This document shows, piece after piece, positions 1-6,773 of a DNA stretch of 11,410 nt. The notes under the pieces were generated by a model. The model had not been told where the DNA came from and searched no databases. It saw only the letters and a list, made by a program, of their open reading frames with translations. Numbering within the stretch: the stretch's first letter is position 1; each line of letters starts with the position of its first letter. Source of the DNA: Clostridiales bacterium (GTDB taxonomy: Bacteria; Bacillota; Clostridia; Peptostreptococcales; Anaerovoracaceae); contig JAAYYX010000174.1 in assembly GCA_012515135.1 (NCBI GenBank), positions 1 to 11,410 of the forward strand, in the 5' to 3' direction. The position numbers and the translations under genes were made by a program.

Positions 1-9
1 TAAAATCAT

Positions 10-127
<118 letters not shown>

Positions 128-131
128 AGAT

Positions 132-165
132 AAAAACAGACTGCTTCGGCAGTCTGTTTTTTATA
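132..165 (+). terminator. Intrinsic terminator of the rRNA operon
   Basis: An 8-bp GC-rich stem (137-144 with 149-156) carries a TTCG tetraloop and is followed by a run of six T; flanking A and T bases extend the helix. UUCG loops are exceptionally stable. It follows the 5S gene directly, so rRNA transcription should stop here and the next gene should need its own promoter. Confidence 0.93.
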
Positions 166-204
166 AGAAAAACCATGAAAAACGAACATGCCAAATATGG
201 AACA

Positions 205-219
205 GAAATATGGTATAAT
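205..219 (+). promoter_or_regulatory. Extended -10 promoter for the hydrolase
   Basis: TATAAT at 214-219 is preceded by TGG at 211-213, giving the extended -10 form TGnTATAAT. I see no convincing -35 hexamer 16-18 bases upstream. A start point seven bases downstream of the box falls on or next to the A of the ATG at 226. The 14-mer at 206-219 recurs exactly at 3469-3482, in front of the tmk operon. Confidence 0.6.
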
Positions 220-225
220 CATAAA

Positions 226-1041
226 ATGGAAAAAAACAAAGAAAAGTGCAAAACTAAATACCCTGTTATGCTGGTGCACGGTATAGGATACAATGACAGA
301 AACAATCCCTACTGGGGGGATATACCCGGGATACTGAAGAAAAACGGCACGGAAATATTTTTTAGCAGCCAAAGCGGTGCCGGCACCATAGAAGAGAATG
401 CCCGGCAGGTAAGAGATTCTATACTTGTTGCTCTTTCGGAGGCCGAAGCAGAAAAGATAAATCTTATTGCCCACTCAAAGGGAGGACTGGAGTCCAGATA
501 TCTTATTTCAAGACTGGGAATGGAGGAAAAGGTGGCTTCCCTGACCACGCTGGCCACTCCCCACAGAGGCATAAAAGCCATAGACAGTCTGAATGAAAAG
601 TCGGAATTGATTTTGAGATCTCTTATCGGAGTTTTTGAATTGATGATAGCTGCCGATGGGGGCGAGCTGATAGGTGACAAGAAAGTATTTGAGCAGTTTT
701 CAGGGGAGTATATGGATATTTTCAATGAGATGGTGCCTGATGCGGAAAAGGTATATTATCAGAGCTGGGCATTTGATATGAAAAAGCCCGAAACTGATCC
801 TGCCATGAAGCTGTTTTACAATATATCTCTCGAAGAAGAAGGGCCTAACGACGGTCTTGTTTCAGTGGCTTCCGCCATGTGGGGGAATTTCAGAGGGGTA
901 TATGAAGGGCTCGGGGGAAAGGGGATATCCCATTCTGCCGCCGTGGGGAAAAGACCGAAGCTTTTATCTGAAGAAGAATCAAAAGCCCTGGAAGATTTTT
1001 ATATCCGTATGATATGTGAGCTTAAAGAATCGGGATATTGA
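226..1041 (+). CDS. Alpha/beta-hydrolase, triacylglycerol lipase/esterase type
   Basis: Probable cytoplasmic carboxylester hydrolase with alpha/beta-hydrolase fold (271 aa). Visible family marks are the oxyanion-side motif VHGIG near residues 17-21, the nucleophile elbow AHSKGG with Ser84 (GxSxG), a likely acid Asp209 in GPNDGLVSV and a likely His236 in GISHSA. There is no signal peptide or membrane segment, unlike secreted lipases. The substrate cannot be told. An in-frame ATG at 175 would add 17 residues, but it has no ribosome binding site and would have to be transcribed through the rRNA terminator. The TATAAT at 214-219 lies inside that extension, so I prefer ATG 226, even though it too lacks a Shine-Dalgarno. 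The gene is a single transcription unit between two terminators. Function class is secure; substrate and start are less so. Confidence 0.85.
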   Translation: MEKNKEKCKTKYPVMLVHGIGYNDRNNPYWGDIPGILKKNGTEIFFSSQSGAGTIEENARQVRDSILVALSEAEAEKINLIAHSKGGLESRYLISRLGMEEKVASLTTLATPHRGIKAIDSLNEKSELILRSLIGVFELMIAADGGELIGDKKVFEQFSGEYMDIFNEMVPDAEKVYYQSWAFDMKKPETDPAMKLFYNISLEEEGPNDGLVSVASAMWGNFRGVYEGLGGKGISHSAAVGKRPKLLSEEESKALEDFYIRMICELKESGY

Positions 1042-1067
1042 ACAAACTTCACATTTGACATAGAGCC

Positions 1068-1096
1068 AAAAGACCGTCTTTTAAGACGGTCTTTTT
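1068..1096. terminator. Palindromic, probably bidirectional terminator
   Basis: A 13-bp perfect inverted repeat (1068-1080 with 1083-1095) starts with four A and ends with five T. On the plus strand it ends the hydrolase transcript 27 bases after its stop codon. On the minus strand it lies 46 bases past the ald stop and still has four T after the stem, so one element can serve both converging genes, more weakly for ald. Confidence 0.9.
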
Positions 1097-1141
1097 AATG
1101 CTTCTGTAATTCCTGTAAAAGTGGGGATCAGCGGAAAAGAT

Positions 1142-2257
1142 CTATGCAAAAAGTTCCTTTGGATCATCGTATTTCAGATCGAAACTCAAGGCAACGTTTT
1201 CACATGTGAGTTTGCCATGGTAGGTATTGACTGCCGAATAAATGACTTTGTTTTCTTTGCAGGCAGTTTCAAGGCCTTTATCGGCTATCTCAAGGCCGTA
1301 CTTCAGGGTGGCATTAGTAAGGGCTATGGTGGATGTCCTGGGTACAGCTCCGGGCATGTTGCCTACGCAGTAATGAACTATGCCGTCAACAACAAATGTC
1401 GGATCTGAATGGCTGGTCACCCTTGTGGTTTCACCGCAACCGCCCTGGTCAACGGCCACATCAACGAAAATGCTGCCCGGCGTCATGTCTTTCAGATATT
1501 CTCTTTTCATTATTTTAGGAGCTGCTTTTCCCGGGATAAGCACAGATCCTATAACCACATCGGCTGTTTTTGTGAGCTCCTCGATATGTGCATCGGTGCT
1601 GTAAATGGTCTGGATACGGGCACCGAATATGTCATCCAGGTAGGAAAGTCTTTCTAGGTTTATGTCTGTTATAGTCACATTTGCACCCATGCCGACGGCT
1701 ATCTTACAGGCATTTGTGCCGACATTTCCCCCGCCCAGGATAAGGACATTGGCTTTCGGTGTGCCGGGGACTCCGGAAAGAAGAAGACCTGAACCACCGA
1801 ATGTCTTTTCGATATATTTGGCGGCTTCCTGGATACTAAGGCGGCCTGCTATCTGGCTCATGGGCGCCAGAAGGGGAAGGCTTCCGTTCTTTTCTGTGAG
1901 AGTTTCATAGGCAACGCCCTTGATACCCGAAGAAAGCATGGCATCGGTCAGGGGACGTTCTGCTGCCAGATGAAGGTATGTATAAATTATCATATCTTTT
2001 CTGAAATATTTGTATTCTGATTCCAGCGGCTCTTTTACTTTGATCATCATATCGCAGCTGTCCCATACTTCTTTTGCTTCTGCAATTATATCAGCGCCTG
2101 CTGCAGCATATTCTTCATCAGAAAACCCTGATCCTTCTCCGGCACCTTTTTCGATGAGGACCGGATGTCCTGCTGAGACATAAGATTTTACATTGGTTGG
2201 TGTCATTCCTACACGGAACTCGTTATTCTTGATTTCTTTGACGCATCCAACTTTCAT
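1142..2257 (-). CDS. ald: Alanine dehydrogenase
   Basis: Catalyses reversible NAD-dependent oxidative deamination of L-alanine to pyruvate and ammonium in the cytoplasm. In anaerobes it can work either way, for alanine use or for disposal of pyruvate and reducing power. The product is 371 aa, the usual length for the family. From the chosen start the key residues fall on the same numbers as in the well-studied Mycobacterium tuberculosis enzyme: Lys75 in IKVKEP, His96 in YTYLHLA and Asp270 in VAVDQGG. The Rossmann motif GGGNVG is at 175-180, and the C-terminal hallmark YCVGNMPGAVPRTST at about 296-310. The reading frame stays open 23 codons further upstream, but ATG 2257 has AGGAGG six bases before it and gives the conserved MKVGCVKEIK start. 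The transaldolase gene lies 98 bases upstream on the same strand with no terminator between, so co-transcription is possible. Confidence 0.97.
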   Translation of the reverse strand: MKVGCVKEIKNNEFRVGMTPTNVKSYVSAGHPVLIEKGAGEGSGFSDEEYAAAGADIIAEAKEVWDSCDMMIKVKEPLESEYKYFRKDMIIYTYLHLAAERPLTDAMLSSGIKGVAYETLTEKNGSLPLLAPMSQIAGRLSIQEAAKYIEKTFGGSGLLLSGVPGTPKANVLILGGGNVGTNACKIAVGMGANVTITDINLERLSYLDDIFGARIQTIYSTDAHIEELTKTADVVIGSVLIPGKAAPKIMKREYLKDMTPGSIFVDVAVDQGGCGETTRVTSHSDPTFVVDGIVHYCVGNMPGAVPRTSTIALTNATLKYGLEIADKGLETACKENKVIYSAVNTYHGKLTCENVALSFDLKYDDPKELFA

Positions 2258-2263
2258 TTCATT

Positions 2264-2269
2264 CCTCCT
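2264..2269 (-). promoter_or_regulatory. Ribosome binding site fixing the ald start
   Basis: AGGAGG on the minus strand, six bases before ATG 2257. It rules out the longer reading of the frame that would begin at 2326. Confidence 0.9.
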
Positions 2270-2291
2270 AGAAATATATTGTATACAGTAT

Positions 2292-2319
2292 AATTTACAG
2301 CCATAATAACACTTGTCAA
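2292..2319 (-). promoter_or_regulatory. Candidate sigma-A promoter for ald
   Basis: On the minus strand a perfect -35 TTGACA (2314-2319) is followed after 16 bases by TAAATT (2292-2297), which matches the -10 consensus at four of six positions. It would give ald transcription independent of the transaldolase gene upstream. The -10 is weak, so this is a candidate only. Confidence 0.5.
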
Positions 2320-2355
2320 AGAGCATTACAACACATAAAAGGAAAGTTTGAATTA

Positions 2356-3405
2356 TCAGAATGTTATCATGAATTTTCTTATTATATGTATCAGTTCATC
2401 GTAGCCTGTAAGAAACTGATCCAGAGTCTTGTTGACAGGTCCGTATGAATCGAATTCGCTTATATCCATTTTGTTGTAGGCTTTTTTGAAGTCGTCAAGC
2501 CTCATCAGCTGCTCAAGGAAGCTTTCGGGAACAGGATCGTCTATCCTGCTTTTTATTTCGGCATGGGAACTGTTGAACATAAGCTGGTAATTGTAAGGTA
2601 TAGTCATGGAAAGGTCACCTCCCATGAACTGGATCCAGTGGTCCTGATGACGGTAGGCTGCCACGAGAATACGTGAGCTGTAGTTTCTCTGACTGAAAAT
2701 CCTATAGGCTTTTTTGATGCATGCTATCCCGGCCCAGTCAAGACTTTCGGGGATGACATCCTTGCCGTCTCTTTTACAAGTATACTTTAGCCAGTCATCC
2801 AGTCTTCCTGCCATAATAGTTATAACGGGATCGATATCCTTTGTTTCAAGTCCTGCCGAGCGTCTTTCATTAAGGCCCTTTTCCACTTGATCTGCTGCTG
2901 CAAGAGCCTGAGGGACTGAAAAAGAGACAGTGGCATTTATGCTCACGCCGCGGGCTGTGCACTCTTTTATTGCGGCAAGGCCTGCTTTGGTAATGGGTAT
3001 CTTGACCTGGATATTCGGTGCAATAGTATGGAAATGCAAGGTTTGCTCGATGAGCTTTTCTGCATTGTTAAAGTGTTTTGGGTTGGTCTGTATGGATATC
3101 CGGCCTTTTCCTTTTTCGCCATCAAAAAAAGGTTTGAGCAAAGCGGCAGCATCAGACGCCATTTTTTCCATGGTGATCCATGCGATGTCATCTTCAGAAG
3201 CGCAGGGATCCTTCGCGATGGCGGAGGTTATAAAATCGCTGTACAGATCCAGGTTTTTTTCTAATACCTGTTTTACGATAACCGGGTTTGTTGTGGCACC
3301 GGAGGCACCTCTCTGAAGGGAATACTTAAGTTCATTCAAGTCACAGGAATCGTTCCAGTAGTGGGTTTTGGGGAAGTTCTCTGTCATTTTGCGAAGCTGG
3401 TCCAT
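2356..3405 (-). CDS. Transaldolase-family protein with altered active site
   Basis: Class I aldolase of the transaldolase family (349 aa), expected to act on sugar phosphates in the cytoplasm. Family marks are Asp19 in WNDSCD, the TTNP motif with Asn40, Schiff-base Lys135 in QVKIPIT, Asn157/Thr159 in INATVSFS, AGR at 199-201 and Arg252. By motif alignment with E. coli TalB these match Asp17, Asn35, Lys132, Asn154/Thr156, Arg181 and Arg228. Two important positions differ: TalB Glu96 is Gln106 here (GRISIQTNP), and Phe178 is Met198 (VITIMAGR). Gln at the Glu96 position is what fructose-6-phosphate aldolase has. It is longer than TalB, mainly through a C-terminal extension. AAGGAGA six bases before the ATG fixes the start. 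It may form an operon with ald. Family membership is firm; transaldolase activity is not proven by the sequence. Confidence 0.88.
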   Translation of the reverse strand: MDQLRKMTENFPKTHYWNDSCDLNELKYSLQRGASGATTNPVIVKQVLEKNLDLYSDFITSAIAKDPCASEDDIAWITMEKMASDAAALLKPFFDGEKGKGRISIQTNPKHFNNAEKLIEQTLHFHTIAPNIQVKIPITKAGLAAIKECTARGVSINATVSFSVPQALAAADQVEKGLNERRSAGLETKDIDPVITIMAGRLDDWLKYTCKRDGKDVIPESLDWAGIACIKKAYRIFSQRNYSSRILVAAYRHQDHWIQFMGGDLSMTIPYNYQLMFNSSHAEIKSRIDDPVPESFLEQLMRLDDFKKAYNKMDISEFDSYGPVNKTLDQFLTGYDELIHIIRKFMITF

Positions 3406-3448
3406 TTTGTTCTCCTTTATTGATGATATGAGCTTTTAGCCTACCTTT

Positions 3449-3457
3449 ATTATATCA
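3449..3457 (-). promoter_or_regulatory. Extended -10 promoter of the transaldolase gene
   Basis: TGATATAAT on the minus strand (TATAAT at 3449-3454, TG at 3456-3457) lies 44 bases before the ATG. There is no good -35. It overlaps the probable -35 of the divergent tmk-operon promoter. Confidence 0.6.
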
Positions 3458-3482
3458 CATAAATATAAAAATATGGTATAAT
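3454..3482 (+). promoter_or_regulatory. Promoter of the tmk-holB-ricT operon
   Basis: TATAAT at 3477-3482 is preceded by TGG (extended -10). ATCACA at 3454-3459 matches the -35 consensus at four of six positions with 17-base spacing. The same 14-base block (3469-3482) stands in front of the hydrolase gene at 206-219. Confidence 0.65.
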
Positions 3483-3521
3483 AGCATAGCTGATAATACA
3501 AAAGAAAGGAGACAGAGAATA

Positions 3522-3707
3522 ATGATATTGCTCAAAATAGCATTTGTTTTACTGCTTTGTCTTCCTCTTGCTTACCTGGCAGTCCATTTTCTGGGAGATG
3601 CCTGGAATCAGCTGGCATTTTATATCAAAAGAAAAAAACGCATAAAGGAAAGAAATAATGAAAAAAGGTCTGTTTATTACAATGGAAGGCCCGGACGGCG
3701 CAGGTAA
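3522..3707 (+). CDS. Small single-pass membrane protein overlapping tmk
   Basis: A 61-residue protein that I do not recognise. Residues 1-25 form one hydrophobic membrane segment, followed by a short amphipathic stretch and a strongly basic tail (KRKKRIKER and on to GRPGRRR), so the tail is predicted cytoplasmic by the positive-inside rule. It is the first gene after the operon promoter and has AAAGGAG ten bases before its ATG. Its last 50 bases overlap the start of tmk in another frame, so the final residues are read through the sequence encoding the thymidylate kinase P-loop, which limits how that tail can evolve. In B. subtilis tmk is followed by yaaQ and yaaR; this protein resembles neither. 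Its ribosome binding site, promoter position and clear topology support a real gene. Confidence 0.65.
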   Translation: MILLKIAFVLLLCLPLAYLAVHFLGDAWNQLAFYIKRKKRIKERNNEKRSVYYNGRPGRRR

Positions 3708-4293
3708 ATCCACACAGCTTGAGTTCATAAAAAGTTTTCTTGAAGAAAAGGGAGAAAAAGCGATTTTCACAAGAGAACCGGGAGGTACCCCGATCAGTGA
3801 AAAGATAAGAAAAATAATACTGGACAAAAACAGCAGCGACATGGTACCCATGACAGAAGCCCTGCTTTATGCTGCAGCCCGTGCTCAGCTGGTTTCACAG
3901 GTAATAAAACCTGCCCTTGAACGGGGCAAGATCGTTGTCTGCGACAGATTTGTGGATTCCAGTATAGTATACCAGGGATACGGAAGAGGCCTGGGAGAAA
4001 GCGTTAACGTTATAAACGATTATGCGGTGGCAGGATGCATACCTGACATAACTTTTCTGATGAAACTTGCACCGAATTTGGGAAAAAACAGGATAAAGAC
4101 TGAGAACAAAGACAGGATCGAAAGTGAAAACAGCGATTTTCACGAAAATGTATACAGAGGATATATTGAACTTGAAAAAAGATATCCGGATAGGATAGTA
4201 ACAATAGACGCAAAGGGCAGCATAGAGGAAGTCAGCAGAGAGATAGGTGTGAAGCTTGAAAGGATACTAAAAAACCGAAATGATTTTCAGTGA
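3658..4293 (+). CDS. tmk: Thymidylate kinase
   Basis: Phosphorylates dTMP to dTDP with ATP, an essential cytoplasmic step of dTTP synthesis (211 aa, normal length). The P-loop GPDGAGKST spans residues 11-19, the dTMP-binding TREPGGTP 38-45, and the DRF motif followed by VDSSIVYQG 96-107. The LID region is at about 140-156, with Arg145 and KDRIE at 151-155. The start is set by AAAGGAA seven bases before ATG 3658, inside the end of the preceding small gene. Its stop overlaps the holB start by 14 bases. Position next to holB is conserved across Bacillota and ties dTTP supply to replication. Confidence 0.97.
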   Translation: MKKGLFITMEGPDGAGKSTQLEFIKSFLEEKGEKAIFTREPGGTPISEKIRKIILDKNSSDMVPMTEALLYAAARAQLVSQVIKPALERGKIVVCDRFVDSSIVYQGYGRGLGESVNVINDYAVAGCIPDITFLMKLAPNLGKNRIKTENKDRIESENSDFHENVYRGYIELEKRYPDRIVTIDAKGSIEEVSREIGVKLERILKNRNDFQ

Positions 4294-5110
4294 TATAGAA
4301 AACAACGACAAACTCATAAATGATTTGCAGACTGCCATAAACAATGATTCGGTACATCATGCATATATCTTTGAGGGTCCAGGCAGCGTTGACAAAAAAT
4401 CCTTTGCAAAGGCCTTCACAAAAGCTCTGCTCTGTCAAAAAGAAAAAGGAAAAGGCTGCGGCATCTGTGATGTGTGCAGAAAAACACAAAATGAGAATCA
4501 TATAGATGTTACTTTTTTGGAGGGCACTGTTGCCGAGGGACGGCACCATAAAAGCGTAAAAGACGAAGGAATAGAGATGCTCTGCTCACGACTCCAAAAA
4601 AAACCCTTTGAAGGGAACCGCAACATAGCCATAATATGCGATGCAGACATTATGAGTGCCAGAGCGGCAAACAGGCTTCTTAAGACCCTGGAGGAACCAC
4701 CCCTTGGGACAGTCATAATGCTTTTGTCCGAAAACCCCGAGGTGTTGCCAAAGACAATTCTTTCAAGATGTGTCAGATGCCGGGTGGCCGGATATGAAGA
4801 AGGAGCTTCCCCGCTGAAGGGAAAGGCTGAAGAGACAGTTTATATGCTTGTAGAAAAGGCTCCTTTTTATAAGCTCAAGAAGAACATCGACTTTATAGGC
4901 AAAGACCCGGATAAGGCCGGAGAATTTCTTGACTGCATGGAAGAGACATACGGGGAACTTATCAGGGGAAAAGGCTGCAGGAGCGAACTTTTTGAAAAGG
5001 AATATATATATGATGCGGTAAGTGCCATTGAAAAGGCCAAAGCAGAAATAAGAAAGAAAACATCAGTTGATTATGCAGTAAAAAAAATGATTCTTGAAAT
5101 CGGAGGATAA
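4280..5110 (+). CDS. holB: DNA polymerase III delta-prime subunit
   Basis: Clamp-loader subunit that helps place the sliding clamp on primed DNA (276 aa). The AAA+ fold is marked by HHAYIFEGPG (26-35), a four-Cys zinc module (Cys52, Cys60, Cys63, Cys66), IICDADIMS (118-126), LLKTLEEPP (133-141) and the delta-prime hallmark SRC at 162-164. The Walker A loop is degenerate: GPGSVDKKS lacks two of the usual glycines, in keeping with the known inability of delta-prime to use ATP. The protein is shorter than typical 320-340-residue homologues, the shortfall being in the C-terminal collar domain. The start lies 14 bases inside tmk; the nearest purine-rich site (GAAAGGA, 4258-4264) is 15 bases away, so translational coupling to tmk is likely. 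Confidence 0.93.
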   Translation: MIFSDIENNDKLINDLQTAINNDSVHHAYIFEGPGSVDKKSFAKAFTKALLCQKEKGKGCGICDVCRKTQNENHIDVTFLEGTVAEGRHHKSVKDEGIEMLCSRLQKKPFEGNRNIAIICDADIMSARAANRLLKTLEEPPLGTVIMLLSENPEVLPKTILSRCVRCRVAGYEEGASPLKGKAEETVYMLVEKAPFYKLKKNIDFIGKDPDKAGEFLDCMEETYGELIRGKGCRSELFEKEYIYDAVSAIEKAKAEIRKKTSVDYAVKKMILEIGG

Positions 5111-5112
5111 TA

Positions 5113-6036
5113 ATGGTTAATGTAGTTGGTATAAAATTCAAGAGTGCGGGAAAAGTTTATTATTTCGATCCGGGAGAATTCCAGCTGTCTCTCGGTGACA
5201 GTGTAATAGTTGAAACTGCCAGGGGAATGGAATTCGGCACTGTTACCAGAGAAGAAGGAGCTGTGAAGAAATCTGAAATAGTACAGCCCCTGAAAAAGAT
5301 CGTAAGAAAAGCCGATGAAAATGATATAAAAATATATGAAGAAAACCTTCATAAAAAGCAAAAGGCTCTGGAACTATGCCAGGAAAAGATAGACAAGCAC
5401 GCACTTGATATGAAACTTATTGATGTTGAGTATACCTTTGACAACAATAAGATAATTTTTTATTTCACCTCCGATGGAAGGGTGGATTTCAGAGAGCTTG
5501 TGAGAGATCTTGCGGGAGTATTCCGCATGAGGATAGAGTTAAGACAGATAGGAGTCAGAGATGAAGCCAAAATGCTGGGAGGTATAGGGAACTGCGGAAA
5601 AGGGCTATGCTGCCATGAATGGCTGAGCGATTTTGAACCTGTGTCCATAAAAATGGCAAAACTGCAAAACCTTTCTTTGAACCCGACAAAGATATCCGGA
5701 ATTTGCGGAAGACTTATGTGCTGTCTCAAATATGAAAATGATGTATATATGGAAATGAAGAAAGGCATGCCCGAGCAGGGAGAAAAAATAAAGATCCCCG
5801 AAGGAATGGCCATAGTAATGGAATCAAATATACTGCAGAACAAAGTGAAATCAAGACTTATAATCGAGGAAGAAGACAAAGAAAATGATATCCACGGAAA
5901 ACTCAGCACAGAATTATACATTTACAGCAAAGAAGAGATACAAAGACTGGGAAGAAAAAGTGCAGCCAGATCCGTGGAACCTGAAGTAAACGATGAAGAG
6001 ATACCCGAAGAGATCAAGGAGCTGTTGAAAGACTGA
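5113..6036 (+). CDS. ricT: RicT (YaaT), PSP1-domain iron-sulfur protein
   Basis: In B. subtilis RicT forms a complex with RicA and RicF that carries iron-sulfur clusters and assists RNase Y in mRNA maturation, with effects on sporulation, competence and biofilm. This 307-residue protein has the PSP1 domain and six conserved cysteines in two clusters: Cys161, Cys166, Cys167 (GNCGKGLCC) and Cys198, Cys203, Cys204 (GICGRLMCC), the expected ligands for a [4Fe-4S] cluster. The acidic C-terminus (from about residue 290) is probably disordered. GGAGG lies in the last codons of holB, six bases before the ATG, and the stop is shared with the trmN6 start (TGATG). No ricA, ricF or rny gene is in the window. 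Confidence 0.95.
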   Translation: MVNVVGIKFKSAGKVYYFDPGEFQLSLGDSVIVETARGMEFGTVTREEGAVKKSEIVQPLKKIVRKADENDIKIYEENLHKKQKALELCQEKIDKHALDMKLIDVEYTFDNNKIIFYFTSDGRVDFRELVRDLAGVFRMRIELRQIGVRDEAKMLGGIGNCGKGLCCHEWLSDFEPVSIKMAKLQNLSLNPTKISGICGRLMCCLKYENDVYMEMKKGMPEQGEKIKIPEGMAIVMESNILQNKVKSRLIIEEEDKENDIHGKLSTELYIYSKEEIQRLGRKSAARSVEPEVNDEEIPEEIKELLKD

Positions 6037-6773
6037 TGGCCCCGGAGAGAAAAGACAAAATAGGATTTGGAGACCTTACCCTGATCCAGAAACCCGGAGA
6101 TTTTTGCTATGGAGTCGATGCGGTCATCATCTCGGATTTCGCAGCAAAATGTAAAAAACCCGTAAAAAAGGCAGCGGATCTGGGAACGGGAACGGGCATA
6201 ATACCCCTTATTTTGAGTTATAAAACCCAAATACCCGAGATAGTCGGATTCGAGATACAAAAGGATGCTCTTGACCTGGCAAGAAGAAATGTGTCAGAAA
6301 ACGGTCTTGACAGCAGAATAAAAATAATCGGCTGTGATATAAAAAATATACCCCGGGATATTTGCGGCACCATGGACATGGTGGTGACGAACCCTCCCTA
6401 TGTGGCAGGTGGCAGCGGGTTAAAAAATCCCGAAGCGACCATGGCCGGAGCCAGGCATGAGATGACGGCGGACATGAATGATTTTTTGCATGCGGCAGCC
6501 AAACTTCTCAAAGACAAGGGTGATTTCTATATAGTTCACAGACCGTCCAGACTTACAGATCTCTTGTTTTTCGCCAGAAAGAACGGTATTGAACCCAAAG
6601 AAATGAGACTTGTTTGTCCCGACAAAGAAAAAACCGCCAATATCGTCATGCTCCACTGCACAAAAGGCGGCGGGAAGGAACTTAAAATGCTTAAGCCTTT
6701 GTTCGTTTATGATATGGCGGGAAACTATTCCCGGGAGATAATGGGGATATACGAAAGAGAATGTCAAAAATAA
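6036..6773 (+). CDS. trmN6: tRNA1(Val) adenine-37 N6-methyltransferase family (YabB/YfiC)
   Basis: SAM-dependent N6-adenine methyltransferase (245 aa). In E. coli the homologue TrmN6/YfiC modifies A37 of tRNA1(Val); the Bacillus counterpart is YabB. Motif I is DLGTGTGI (48-55), the acidic turn after the second strand is FEIQKDAL (72-79), and the catalytic NPPY is at 119-122. The ATG overlaps the ricT stop as TGATG, with AAGGAG 14 bases upstream, so translation is probably coupled to ricT. Its position directly after ricT matches Bacillus except that yabA is missing. RNA specificity is inferred from family and synteny; a close relative acting on rRNA is not excluded. Confidence 0.9.
   Translation: MAPERKDKIGFGDLTLIQKPGDFCYGVDAVIISDFAAKCKKPVKKAADLGTGTGIIPLILSYKTQIPEIVGFEIQKDALDLARRNVSENGLDSRIKIIGCDIKNIPRDICGTMDMVVTNPPYVAGGSGLKNPEATMAGARHEMTADMNDFLHAAAKLLKDKGDFYIVHRPSRLTDLLFFARKNGIEPKEMRLVCPDKEKTANIVMLHCTKGGGKELKMLKPLFVYDMAGNYSREIMGIYERECQK

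Noticed and set aside
130..225. tRNA gene following the 5S rRNA
   Set aside because: The bases after the 5S form a terminator and A/T-rich sequence with no cloverleaf or TTCGAATC-type arm; the TTCG present is the terminator loop.
1121..1408. Plus-strand open frame opposite the 3' end of ald
   Set aside because: It lies wholly antisense to conserved alanine dehydrogenase codons and shows no family motif.
2281..2300. Palindrome-like GTATAC/AGTATA bases near the ald promoter as an operator
   Set aside because: The two halves do not form a proper inverted repeat once aligned; the likeness comes from A/T-rich sequence.
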